64,000 bases of DNA from JBFAPK01 sp040676675 (lineage in GTDB: Bacteria > Actinomycetota > Actinomycetes > Mycobacteriales > Micromonosporaceae): assembly GCF_040676675.1 (NCBI RefSeq), contig NZ_JBFAPK010000022.1:1-64000 (forward strand), written 5' to 3'. The stretch's first letter is position 1. Every line of letters begins with the position of its first letter. A program made the translations under genes and the position numbers. Below the pieces are notes generated by a model. The model had not been told where the DNA came from. It did no database searches and saw nothing but the letters and a program-made list of their open reading frames with translations. Shown piece by piece: positions 8,460 to 15,906 of the stretch.

Positions 8460-8494
8460 CCGCCATACTTCGGGCAGTGGCGTCGGTAGGCGGG

Positions 8495-9295
8495 ATGACG
8501 AGGATGGGCGGCATCGAACAGCCGGTGGACGGGCGCCGCGCGCGCCCGTACCGGGCCGAGCGCGGGGTGCGGGCCGTCCTGCGTACGGCCACCTGGGGCG
8601 CCACCGCCGCCGGGATGCTGCACGCCGCGCCGGCCGTCTCCACCCTGGCCCGGGTGCGGCGGCGCTTCCTGCCCGGCCTGACCGGCCTCGGGGCGCCCGA
8701 GCACGTGGCGCTGACCTTCGACGACGGGCCGGATCCGCGCTCCACGCCGGCCTTCCTGGCGGCCCTGGCGGCGCACCGGGTCACCGCCACGTTCTTCCTG
8801 CTCGGGCGGATGCTCGCCCGCGCGCCGGAACTGGGGCGGGAACTGGTCGCGGCCGGGCACGAGATCGCCCTGCACGGCTGGGGTCACCGCTGCCTGCTCG
8901 CCCGGGGGCCGCGCGCCACCCACGACGACCTGGTCCGCGGGTACGAGCTGGTCACCGAGGTCACCGGCGTCCCGCCGCGCTGGTACCGGCCCCCGTACGG
9001 GGTACTGACGACGCCGGCGATCCGTACCGCCCGGCAGCTCGGTCTCGCCCCGGTGCTCTGGAGCGCGTGGGGGCTCGACTGGACCGCCCGCGCCACGCCG
9101 GGTTCGGTGCTGGCTGCGGTGCGGCGGGACCTGGCCGGCGGCGGCACGGTGCTGCTGCACGACTCGGACTGCACCTCGGCGCCGGGCTCCTGGCGGGCCA
9201 CGCTCGGGGCGCTGCCGGAGCTGATCGAGGGGATTCGGGCGGCCGGCCTGACGGTCGGCCCGCTGCGCGAGCACGCGGTGCGCGGCCGGGCCTGA
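8495..9295 (+). CDS. Polysaccharide deacetylase (NodB homology domain)
   Basis: About 266 residues from ATG 8495; GTG 8477 and ATG 8504 are alternatives, none with a strong ribosome site. The NodB motifs are present in order: LTFDDGPDPRSTP (metal Asp), HEIALHGWGHRCL (metal His pair, H-x3-H), RWYRPPYGVLT and a late LLHDSD carrying the catalytic His. The family removes acetyl groups from N-acetylglucosamine in cell wall or exopolysaccharide with a Zn2+ or Co2+ ion. A weakly hydrophobic N-terminal stretch may be a membrane anchor. Substrate is not determinable. Confidence 0.88.
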   Translation: MTRMGGIEQPVDGRRARPYRAERGVRAVLRTATWGATAAGMLHAAPAVSTLARVRRRFLPGLTGLGAPEHVALTFDDGPDPRSTPAFLAALAAHRVTATFFLLGRMLARAPELGRELVAAGHEIALHGWGHRCLLARGPRATHDDLVRGYELVTEVTGVPPRWYRPPYGVLTTPAIRTARQLGLAPVLWSAWGLDWTARATPGSVLAAVRRDLAGGGTVLLHDSDCTSAPGSWRATLGALPELIEGIRAAGLTVGPLREHAVRGRA

Positions 9296-9432
9296 CGCGA
9301 CCCCGAGCGCGGGCCGGCGACGAACGCCGCACCGCGGCGCTCGGACAATGGCGGCTCCGAGCGCGGTGCGCCGCCGAGAGCCCTCGTCGGCCCGGCGTGA
9401 CGGGGCCCACATAGGCAACTTCGTCAGCAGTG

Positions 9433-9444
9433 GCTAACGTTAGC
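9433..9444. promoter_or_regulatory. 12-base palindrome, candidate ArsR operator
   Basis: GCTAACGTTAGC is a perfect palindrome 27 bases before the first start codon of the ArsR operon, within locally AT-richer DNA. ArsR-family repressors of this type usually bind such sites in their own promoter. Assignment is inference from position and symmetry. Confidence 0.45.
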
Positions 9445-9471
9445 GATCCCTGACACACTTCGGGAGGTCCG

Positions 9472-9606
9472 ATGGGCGCACCGATGGCATTCCTCGAGAT
9501 CCTCAGCCGCGGCGAACACGAACGCGCGCGGCGGCCCTACTCCGACCTGTTCGGCCGGCGGATCGGCGCCGACCCCGACGGGAACCCGGTGGGGCTGTGG
9601 TCCTGA
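9472..9606 (+). pseudogene. 44-codon remnant of a VOC (glyoxalase-fold) gene
   Basis: An open frame with a good ribosome site (GGGAGG) that reads MGAPMAFLEILSRGEHERAR, then a helix ending YSDLFGRRIGADP, and stops after DPDGNPVGLWS. The first part looks like the start of a VOC-superfamily protein (strand, then RRxYSDLFG helix). The last 11 residues look like the final strand of the same family. About 70-80 central residues are missing, so this appears to be an internally deleted gene; the junction falls at a GCC-GAC-CCC that could have recombined. It still overlaps the ArsR start and may couple translation. Confidence 0.6.
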
Positions 9607-9956
9607 GCGGGCCGCCGGACCGGTTGGACGATGCCCTGCGGGCGCTGGCCGAACCGCGGCGGCGGGCGATCCTGCGCCTGGTGGCGGACCAGGAACTGCC
9701 GGCCGGACAGATCGCCGCCGCGTTCGAGGTCAGCCGCACCGCGGTGAGCCAGCACCTGACGGTGCTCAAGACCGTCGGGCTGCTCGACGAGCGGCGCGAG
9801 GGCACCCGCCGCCTCTACCGCACCCGCCCGGAAGGGCTCGCTGAGCTGCGAGAATTCCTCGACGACCTGTGGGGCTCGGCGCTCGACACGGCGCGCGGAC
9901 TGGTCGAGGAGCAAGCGGGTCTCCCCGCCCGGGAGGAGGTACGAGATGCAGGCTGA
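9597..9956 (+). CDS. ArsR-family transcriptional regulator
   Basis: 119 residues from GTG 9597, inside the end of the VOC remnant. A winged helix is clear: LRALAEPRRRAILRLV, then the recognition helix VSRTAVSQHLTVLKTVGLL, then the wing RREGTRRLYRTRPEG. No metal-binding Cys or His cluster is seen, so it belongs to the non-metal ArsR group that usually sits beside AHSA1/SRPBCC genes. It overlaps the next gene by 11 bases and likely represses the operon through the 9433 palindrome. Confidence 0.9.
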   Translation: MVLSGPPDRLDDALRALAEPRRRAILRLVADQELPAGQIAAAFEVSRTAVSQHLTVLKTVGLLDERREGTRRLYRTRPEGLAELREFLDDLWGSALDTARGLVEEQAGLPAREEVRDAG

Positions 9957-10452
9957 CCGGGACCGGACGGTGCCGCCGCGCCGGCCGCCGATCAACCAGT
10001 CCACGCTGGTCCGCAGCGGCGCCGCCCACACGTTCGAGGTGTTCGTGGCCACCATCGGCAGCTGGTGGCCGCTGCGCCCCTTCTCCGCCGGCCAGGACCG
10101 GGTGCGCGAGGTGGTGTTCGAGCGACACGTCGGCGGACGGCTCTACGAGACCTGGACCGACGGCACCACCGTCACCTGGGGCGACGTGCTGGCCTGGGAG
10201 CCGCCGCGCCGGTTCGTCATCACGTGGGAGATGACGCCGGCGACCACCGAGGTCGAGCTGCGGTTCAAGCCGCTCGGCCCCGCCCTGACCCGGGTCGAGG
10301 TCGAACACCGCGGCTGGGAGGCCCTCGCCGAGGCCGACCTGGGCGCCGACTGCGCGCTGCCCGGCGGCTACGCCAGCGGCAGCTACGCCGCCGGCTGGCG
10401 CACCATCCTGGCCGCCTTCGCCGGTCAAGAACTCTTCAAGGAGTCACCGTGA
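9946..10452 (+). CDS. SRPBCC (AHSA1-like) domain protein
   Basis: 168 residues. The START/AHSA1-like fold is recognisable from TFEVFVATIGSWWPL, the central GGRLYETWTDGTTVTWGDVL and FVITWEM, and the long C-terminal helix YAAGWRTILAAFA. Such proteins bind small hydrophobic ligands; partners of ArsR regulators are common but seldom characterised. Translation is coupled to ArsR upstream (11-base overlap) and to the YciI gene downstream (GTGA). Confidence 0.85.
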   Translation: MQADRDRTVPPRRPPINQSTLVRSGAAHTFEVFVATIGSWWPLRPFSAGQDRVREVVFERHVGGRLYETWTDGTTVTWGDVLAWEPPRRFVITWEMTPATTEVELRFKPLGPALTRVEVEHRGWEALAEADLGADCALPGGYASGSYAAGWRTILAAFAGQELFKESP

Positions 10453-10778
10453 CGAACGAAACGCAGCACTACGCCCTGCGGCTGATACCGCCCCGCCCGT
10501 CCTTCTCGCTCGATATGACGCAGACCGAGCGGGCAATCATGACCGAGCATGTCGACTACTGGCGCGGCCTGCTCGCGCGCGGGGTCGCCGTCGCGTTCGG
10601 ACCGGTGCTCGACCCGGCCGGTCCGTACGGGCTGGGAATCGTCGCGGCGAGCGGCCCCGACGAGGTACGCGAGCTGGAGGTGGACGATCCGGCGATCGCG
10701 AGCGGGCTCTGCACGTACGAGTTCTTCCCCATGCCTGGCGCCTTCGTCCGGCCCGTCGCCGGAGGTGACGGTTCGTGA
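10449..10778 (+). CDS. YciI-like protein
   Basis: 109 residues from GTG 10449, with AAGGAG 5 bases upstream. The alpha/beta ferredoxin-like YCII pattern is visible: YALRLIPPR, HVDYWRGLLARGVAVAFGPV, DPAGPYGLGIVAA and the closing strand SGLCTYEFFPM. Proteins of this family have a conserved His/Asp pair proposed to be catalytic, here H38 and an Asp near 53. Function unknown. It overlaps both neighbours by 4 bases. Confidence 0.8.
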   Translation: MTNETQHYALRLIPPRPSFSLDMTQTERAIMTEHVDYWRGLLARGVAVAFGPVLDPAGPYGLGIVAASGPDEVRELEVDDPAIASGLCTYEFFPMPGAFVRPVAGGDGS

Positions 10779-11053
10779 GCTGCGTCTTCATGGTGATCCA
10801 CTATCCCGCACCGGGGCGGCGTGAGGCCCTGCTGCGGGCCATGGCGGAACGCGCCGAGCTGCTGGCCGCCGCGCCCGGCTGCGTCGAGGTGGGCGCCTGG
10901 CAGGAGCGGGGCGACCGGCTCGTCGGCATCTCGCGCTGGGAGTCGGAGGCGGCGTTTCGGGCGGCGGTACCGCCGGGGTTCGGCGAGCCCAGCGACGAGA
11001 TCCCCGAGGGCGAGACGCGTCCCCGGGAGAAGTTCCTGCTCTTCCCGGGGTGA
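10775..11053 (+). CDS. Antibiotic biosynthesis monooxygenase (ABM)-domain protein
   Basis: 92 residues, the single-domain ABM size. The dimeric alpha/beta barrel pattern appears as CVFMVIHYPAPGRREALL, AAAPGCVEVGAWQ and DRLVGISRWESEAAF. ABM proteins include quinone-forming monooxygenases and heme-degrading enzymes but many act on unknown substrates. It is the last gene of the ArsR operon and overlaps the YciI gene by 4 bases. Confidence 0.78.
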   Translation: MSCVFMVIHYPAPGRREALLRAMAERAELLAAAPGCVEVGAWQERGDRLVGISRWESEAAFRAAVPPGFGEPSDEIPEGETRPREKFLLFPG

Positions 11054-11110
11054 CCGGTCGCCCGCTACCGCTACGCTCGCACCCATCGACGATCACGACG
11101 GGGAGGGTCC

Positions 11111-11806
11111 GTGGCCGAGGAGCCGGATGTCGGCCTGACGGTGGCGCTGGCGGAGTACGAGCACCTGCGCGAGGCGCGCCGGGGCAACAACGACGAGTCG
11201 AGCGCCCGGTTCAACTTCTTCCTGGTGCTGGCCACGGCGGCGACGGCGGTCGCGGGTGGGCTGATCACCGGGGGCGGCTCCGGCGCGGCGGCGGTCGCCG
11301 CCGTGATCGGCCTGGGCGGGCTGGTGCTGCTGCTCGGGCTGACCGTCTTCGTCCGCCTGGTCGAGTTCCGCGCCCGCAACCGGCTCTACGCGGTGGCAAT
11401 CGACTCGGTCCGCACGTACCTGGCCCGGCGCGCCCCGGACGTGGCCCCGTACATGATCATGCCGACGCTCGACGCGCCCGGGGTCTACCAGGGGCGCCCG
11501 CCCGGCGGCGGCTGGGTCTACGGCACGATCAGCCTGGCCGGCACGGTCTGTCTGATCAACAGCGCGTTGATCGGGGTCGGCACCGGGGTGGCCGTACGCC
11601 ACGCCGGCGCGGTGACCTGGGTGGCCCTGACGGCCGGTCTGCTCGCCCTGGCGGTGGCCGTGAGCCTGCAGGTGGGCTACCTGAACCTGCGGTCGAGGGC
11701 GGCGCGGCGGCGCATCCAGGCGGACCTGGACGCCCGGCCGCGGCCGGCGGACCCCGTCCCCGCGCCGCGGTCCGATCCGCGGCCCGGGGAAGCGGTCGAC
11801 CGGTGA
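11111..11806 (+). CDS. Uncharacterised four-helix membrane protein
   Basis: 231 residues from GTG 11111. Two hydrophobic hairpins are predicted: residues about 36-56 plus 60-83, and about 135-157 plus 163-190. Between them lies a soluble stretch (RNRLYAVAIDSVRTYLARRAPDV). The N-terminus ends in SARFNFFLVLATAATA, faintly recalling 2TM effector modules (SLATT-like), but I see no nucleotide-sensing partner gene. The C-terminal 40 residues are Pro/Arg-rich and probably disordered. Monocistronic. Confidence 0.7.
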   Translation: MAEEPDVGLTVALAEYEHLREARRGNNDESSARFNFFLVLATAATAVAGGLITGGGSGAAAVAAVIGLGGLVLLLGLTVFVRLVEFRARNRLYAVAIDSVRTYLARRAPDVAPYMIMPTLDAPGVYQGRPPGGGWVYGTISLAGTVCLINSALIGVGTGVAVRHAGAVTWVALTAGLLALAVAVSLQVGYLNLRSRAARRRIQADLDARPRPADPVPAPRSDPRPGEAVDR

Positions 11807-11833
11807 GGTCTCCGGCCCGGCGGTCGGGACGCC

Positions 11834-12673
11834 TCACGCGACGAGGCTGACCTCTTCCTCCTCGATCCGGCGGTTCCAGTCGGCCTTGATCGCGCGCCAG
11901 CCCTCGTCGTCGGTGCCGAGCCGCCAGTAACCCGAGATGGAGAGCTGCTCGCGTGCCACCCCCCGGTCGAAGCGCAGCAGGTGCCGCAGCTGCCTGACGA
12001 AGGCCGCCTCGCCGTGCACGAACGCCTGCACGGCGCCGGGCGGGAACTCCAGCGCCCGCACCGCCTCCACCAGGGCCGCGCCGACGGTACGCGGGCCGCG
12101 GTGCACCCAGACGATCTCGGCCGCCGCGGCGGTGGCGAGCGGCTGCTCCTCCTCGGGGCCCGCCACCTCGACGAAGACCTGGGCCGGCACGCCGGCGGGC
12201 AGCCGCTCCAGCGAGGCGGCGATGGCCGGCAGGGCGCTCTCGTCGCCGACCAGCAGGTGCCAGTCGGCCTCCCGGCCCGGGGCGTACGCGCCGCCGGGGC
12301 CGAGGAACATGATCTCGTCGCCGGGTCGCGCGGCGGCGGCCCAGGGGCCGGCCAGCCCCTCGTCCCCGTGGTACACGAAGTCGATCGTCAACTCGCGGCG
12401 CGCCGCGTCCCAGGCCCGGACCGTGTAGCTGCGCAGCCGGGGCCACTGCTCGCGGGGCAGCTCCCGCCGCACCGCCGCCATGTCCAGCGGTACCGGGTAC
12501 TCGACCCCGGGCCGCGGGAAGATCAGCTTGACGTAGTGGTCGGTGAAGGCACCGGCGTGGAAGTCGGCCAGCCCCGCACCGCCGAGGACCACCCGGATCA
12601 TGTGCGGGGTGAGCCGCTCGGTACGCAGTACGATCGCGTGGTTGACCCGCGCCTTGTCGCTCCGGTCCGTCAT
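11834..12673 (-). CDS. Siderophore-interacting protein (FAD-dependent ferric reductase)
   Basis: 279 residues from ATG 12673; an in-frame upstream extension is rejected because the iron box lies there. The FAD-binding barrel motif RLRSYTVRAWD is near residue 79, followed by DFVYHGDEGLAGPWAA. The NAD(P)H-binding half has WHLLVGDESALPAIAASLE, and the C-terminal SIP tail has YWRLGTDDEGWRAIKADW. These enzymes reduce ferric siderophores in the cytoplasm to free iron. No siderophore biosynthesis or transport gene is adjacent, so it probably serves systems elsewhere. Iron control by a DtxR-type repressor is suggested by the box at 12675-12693. Confidence 0.93.
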   Translation of the reverse strand: MTDRSDKARVNHAIVLRTERLTPHMIRVVLGGAGLADFHAGAFTDHYVKLIFPRPGVEYPVPLDMAAVRRELPREQWPRLRSYTVRAWDAARRELTIDFVYHGDEGLAGPWAAAARPGDEIMFLGPGGAYAPGREADWHLLVGDESALPAIAASLERLPAGVPAQVFVEVAGPEEEQPLATAAAAEIVWVHRGPRTVGAALVEAVRALEFPPGAVQAFVHGEAAFVRQLRHLLRFDRGVAREQLSISGYWRLGTDDEGWRAIKADWNRRIEEEEVSLVA

Positions 12674-12674
12674 G

Positions 12675-12693
12675 GGAGGTAAGGCTACCCTAA
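12675..12693 (-). promoter_or_regulatory. Iron box (DtxR/IdeR-type operator)
   Basis: Read on the minus strand, TTAGGGTAGCCTTACCTCC agrees with the IdeR/DtxR consensus TTAGGTTAGSCTAACCTAA at 15 of 19 positions. It sits directly before the ATG of the siderophore-interacting protein, so repressor binding would block transcription of a short-leader or leaderless message. The consensus is established for actinobacterial iron repressors; binding here is inferred. Confidence 0.75.
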
Positions 12694-12764
12694 TCTGACC
12701 GGCGCGCAGCACGCGAGCCCAGTTCAGCGGCCCGGAGCCGGACCGGCGGCGCGACAGCCCGGGG

Positions 12765-13304
12765 TCAGATCAGCAGATAGCCCGGCGGTACGAGGTCGGT
12801 GAGCCAGACCCCGTTCTCGCTGCGGTAGAAGAGGTGCCCGTCCCGGGCCATCGCCGCCGCGTCCACCGGCACGACCACCACCTCGCCCCGGCGCCGGGCG
12901 CCCACCCGGCGCGCCGTCTCCACGTCCGTCGAGAGGTGTACGTGGTGACGCCGGCCACGGTCGAGCCCGGTGGCCCGGATGGCGGGCAGTACGGCGGCGC
13001 TCGTGCCGTGGTAGAGCCGCTCGGGCGGCGGCACCGGGGCCAGGCCGAGGTCGACCGGGACGCTGTGCCCCTGGCTCGCCCGAATCCGCTCCACCCCGTC
13101 GGGGCCCCGCGCGACGGCGAAGCGCCGCTTGTCGTTGCCCGCCACGATCTCGTCCAGCTCGGCGCGGTTCAGCCGCAGCGCGGCGAGCAGCTCGTCGACC
13201 GGTACCCAACCGGCGGGGTCGAGCGCGATGCCGGCGCCGTCGGGATCGTGCCGCAGCGCCTTCGACATCCGTTTGCTCAGCAGCACGAGGCGCCGCGGCT
13301 CCAC
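12765..13304 (-). CDS. kptA: RNA 2'-phosphotransferase (Tpt1/KptA family)
   Basis: 179 residues from GTG 13304, with GGGGAG upstream in the end of the preceding gene. Hallmarks are LSKRMSKALRHDP near residue 9, LYHGTSAAVLPAI, and HHVHLSTDVETARRVG. The Arg-His-Arg-Arg type catalytic set of the family is compatible. In eukaryotes Tpt1 removes the splice-junction 2'-phosphate of tRNA using NAD+; bacteria lack that splicing route, so the bacterial role (RNA repair or ADP-ribosyl transfer to phosphate ends) is open. It is the last of three closely packed genes with DUF402 and MDMPI-type proteins. Confidence 0.93.
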   Translation of the reverse strand: MEPRRLVLLSKRMSKALRHDPDGAGIALDPAGWVPVDELLAALRLNRAELDEIVAGNDKRRFAVARGPDGVERIRASQGHSVPVDLGLAPVPPPERLYHGTSAAVLPAIRATGLDRGRRHHVHLSTDVETARRVGARRRGEVVVVPVDAAAMARDGHLFYRSENGVWLTDLVPPGYLLI

Positions 13305-13306
13305 GA

Positions 13307-13819
13307 TCAGCTCCCCAACAGCGCGGCAAAACGGTCGCGGGCGTGCTCGGCCAGGTCGTCGAGCGCCTGCCACGCGGCCCGCGCGGCCGCCGGGTCGCGC
13401 TCGGTCAGGCCGCTGGCGAGGAACTCGTCCTCGTCGAGCCGGAGCAGGGTCCGGCCGTCCGCCGACAGCCACAGGTCGAGGTCCAGATCGTGCACCTCCA
13501 GCGTCCCGTCGTACAGCCGCGCCGGCCGGGTGACGTCGCAGTACCAGCCCTTGCGGACGCCGTCCGCGCCGCGCACCTCCTTCACGGAGTACCAGCGGCT
13601 GCGCCAGTAGTGCTCGGTGAAGAGGTCGCCCTCCTCGAAGCGGACGAATCCCATGTCGCGGGTCGGCGCCCCGGCCCACGGGGCGCGCACCACCACGTGA
13701 TCGCCGTCGTCGGCGACCACCACCGCCGCGTAACGCACGTCCGGCCGGGGGTGCTTCACCAGCCGTACGCCCACCGCGTCGCCCGGGCGGGCCAGCGCGC
13801 CGCCGCTCGTCTCCGTCAT
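13307..13819 (-). CDS. DUF402-family (FomD-like) protein
   Basis: 170 residues. The pattern KGWYCDVTRPARLYDG followed by VHDLDLDLWLSADG is the DUF402 signature, with Asp residues that bind divalent metal in FomD-like nucleotide hydrolases. Related proteins hydrolyse nucleoside diphosphates or CMP-phosphonate intermediates. It overlaps the preceding gene by 4 bases and leaves only 2 bases before kptA, so a common function in nucleotide or RNA-end metabolism is plausible but not shown. Confidence 0.85.
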   Translation of the reverse strand: MTETSGGALARPGDAVGVRLVKHPRPDVRYAAVVVADDGDHVVVRAPWAGAPTRDMGFVRFEEGDLFTEHYWRSRWYSVKEVRGADGVRKGWYCDVTRPARLYDGTLEVHDLDLDLWLSADGRTLLRLDEDEFLASGLTERDPAAARAAWQALDDLAEHARDRFAALLGS

Positions 13820-14415
13820 CGCTTCCCCTCGGCCTCTTCCTCATCCATGCTGGCCCGCCAGCTCCAGGACGTACGGCGGGCGCGCCCGTCGAACTCGATC
13901 CGGCCGGTGCACCAGAGCAGCGCCCGGGCCGGATCGCCGGGCGGAGCGTCGGGAAAGAGCCGGGCGAGCGCGCGGGCGGCGAGCTCCTCCGGCGGCAACC
14001 AGTCGAGGGCCAGCCCGGCACCGATGTCGTACGTGTGCACCAGGATCTCGGTGACGCCCATCGCGGCGAACCCGCCCGGGTCGGTCGGCCCCCAGTGCCA
14101 GGCACGGGTGCCCGGATCGGCGCGGTCCAACGCGCCGCCGAGCAGGCCGGCGGCGGCCTCCACCACGGTGAGCACGGCGGCCGGCGACGCGTCCGGGCGG
14201 ACGGTGAGGTCGAACGGCAGATACCCATCGGCGGCCCGGCCCGCCAGCTGTCCGGCGTAGGCGAGCAGGTCGTGCGCGACGTGGGCGGCCGTGGTCCAGC
14301 AGCTCCACTCCAGCGGGCCGGCCCGGACCCGCCAGTCCCGCTCGACGTGCGGCCCGAGCGTCCGGGTCATCGCCGCGACGGCCCGGTGGACGTCGGAACT
14401 GTCCATCGCGCGCAC
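13816..14415 (-). CDS. Maleylpyruvate isomerase N-terminal (DinB-like) domain protein
   Basis: 199 residues from GTG 14415 (ATG 14406 also possible). The four-helix DinB/MDMPI fold is suggested by WSCWTTAAHVAHDLLAYAGQL and the later GVTEILVHTYDIGAGL, each carrying the His residues expected for a metal site. Actinobacteria hold many such mycothiol-dependent or unknown enzymes. It is the first gene of the kptA operon. Its role there is unknown. Confidence 0.75.
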   Translation of the reverse strand: MRAMDSSDVHRAVAAMTRTLGPHVERDWRVRAGPLEWSCWTTAAHVAHDLLAYAGQLAGRAADGYLPFDLTVRPDASPAAVLTVVEAAAGLLGGALDRADPGTRAWHWGPTDPGGFAAMGVTEILVHTYDIGAGLALDWLPPEELAARALARLFPDAPPGDPARALLWCTGRIEFDGRARRTSWSWRASMDEEEAEGKR

Positions 14416-14588
14416 CGCGCCATGTTACGAGCGCCCCCGCCCGCCCGCACGGCAATAACCCGACCGAGCACGCCGACCGAGCACGCCGATCTTGGAGTCG
14501 TGGCGGCGACAAAGGCGGTGAATAACGGCATACCGCCGACCACAAGTCCATGATCGACGGCGGAGGGGCGGGCGGCGAGACCGGGCGG

Positions 14589-15851
14589 TCAGCCGGCGAG
14601 GCGGCGGTGCCAGGCGACGGCGGCCGGGTCGGTGAGGGAGGCGACCTGGTCGATCACCACCCGCAGCCGGGCGCCGTCGTCCGGGGCGGCCCGCCACAGC
14701 GGGGCGAAGACCGGGTCGAGGCCGCCGGGGGCCCGCATCGTCAGCGCGTGCACCAGTTCGGTGAGGATCTCCTGCTGCCGACCGTACCGCCGGTCCGCGC
14801 CGGCGCGGCGCATCACGTACCGCAGCGCGATGCCCTTGAGCAGCGCGCACTGGGCCCGGACCGCGCGCGGCACCACCAGGTCGGCGGCGTAGCGCCGCAG
14901 CGGCCCGGCACCCGCCCGGTGCCGGGTGGCGTCGACCGCCGCGGCGACGAACCGCCCGGTGAGCACGCTCGTGGTGCGCTTCAACGCCGCCTGCGCCGGA
15001 TGGCTGCCGTCGTAGTCGGCCAGCGGCGCCAGCACCGGATCGGCCAGCAGCGCGACCAGGACCTCGGCCAGGTCGCCGGGCGACTCGGTGGAGTAGGTGG
15101 CGGCCACGTCGGCGCAGAGCGCGGCGCGCTCGTCCGCGTCGTCGAGCAGCGGGCGCAGCCGGACGTAGCCGCCGTGGATGCCGTCCTCGACGTCGTGCAC
15201 CGAGTACGCCACGTCGTCGGCCCAGTCCATCACCTGCGCCTCAAGGCTGCGGACCTGGTCCGGCGCGCCGCGCCGCAGCCAGGCGAAGACCTCGGCGTCG
15301 TCGGCGTACACCCCGAACTTGCGCTGGCCCGGGCGGCGCGGCCAGGGGTACTTGCAGGTCGCGTCGAGCGAGGCCCGGGTGAGGTTCAGGCCGGCGGAGG
15401 TCCCGTCCGGCCCGAGCACCTTGGCCTCCAGCCGGACCAGTACGCGCAGCGTCTGCGCGTTGCCCTCGAAGCCGCCGCAGGGCTGGGCCAGTCGGTCCAG
15501 GGCGTCCTCGCCATTGTGCCCGAACGGCGGGTGCCCGAGGTCGTGGGCGAGTCCGGCGACGTCGACGACGTCGGGATCGCAACCGAGCCGGGCGCCCATC
15601 TCGCGGGCGATCTGGGCGACCTCCAGCGAGTGCGTCAGCCGGGTACGCAGGAAGTCGTCGGTACCGGCCGTGTGCACCTGGGTCTTCGCCGCCAGCCGGC
15701 GGAACGCCGCCGAGTGCAGCACCCGCGCCCGGTCCCGCTGGTACGGCGTACGCCCGTAGCCGGTGTCCTTCGGCGGCTCCGGTACCCGCCGCTCGGCGTC
15801 GGGGTTCGCGTCCCCGCCACCCGCCGGCGGCACCGGCTCCTCTGGCGTCAC
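14589..15851 (-). CDS. dgt: Deoxyguanosinetriphosphate triphosphohydrolase
   Basis: 420 residues from GTG 15851. An HD-domain dNTPase that splits dGTP to deoxyguanosine and triphosphate, helping nucleotide balance. Metal ligands are visible in RLTHSLEVAQIAREMG (first His), GLAHDLGHPPFGHNGE (HD pair near residue 118) and the later MDWADDVAYSVHDVED (Asp). The N-terminal 35 residues are Pro/Glu-rich and disordered. In many actinobacteria dgt lies close to dnaG; here about 7.5 kb separate them. Confidence 0.95.
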   Translation of the reverse strand: MTPEEPVPPAGGGDANPDAERRVPEPPKDTGYGRTPYQRDRARVLHSAAFRRLAAKTQVHTAGTDDFLRTRLTHSLEVAQIAREMGARLGCDPDVVDVAGLAHDLGHPPFGHNGEDALDRLAQPCGGFEGNAQTLRVLVRLEAKVLGPDGTSAGLNLTRASLDATCKYPWPRRPGQRKFGVYADDAEVFAWLRRGAPDQVRSLEAQVMDWADDVAYSVHDVEDGIHGGYVRLRPLLDDADERAALCADVAATYSTESPGDLAEVLVALLADPVLAPLADYDGSHPAQAALKRTTSVLTGRFVAAAVDATRHRAGAGPLRRYAADLVVPRAVRAQCALLKGIALRYVMRRAGADRRYGRQQEILTELVHALTMRAPGGLDPVFAPLWRAAPDDGARLRVVIDQVASLTDPAAVAWHRRLAG

Positions 15852-15906
15852 CTGAGGAAGGGTAGCGCCGCGGGGAACCGGCCCGCCGTACGGGCGTCGG
15901 GCCCGG

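Noticed and set aside
1583..13304. Biosynthetic gene cluster suggested by DrrA-like, ABM and siderophore-related genes
   Set aside because: No polyketide, peptide or siderophore synthase is present; the genes stand in separate unrelated units.
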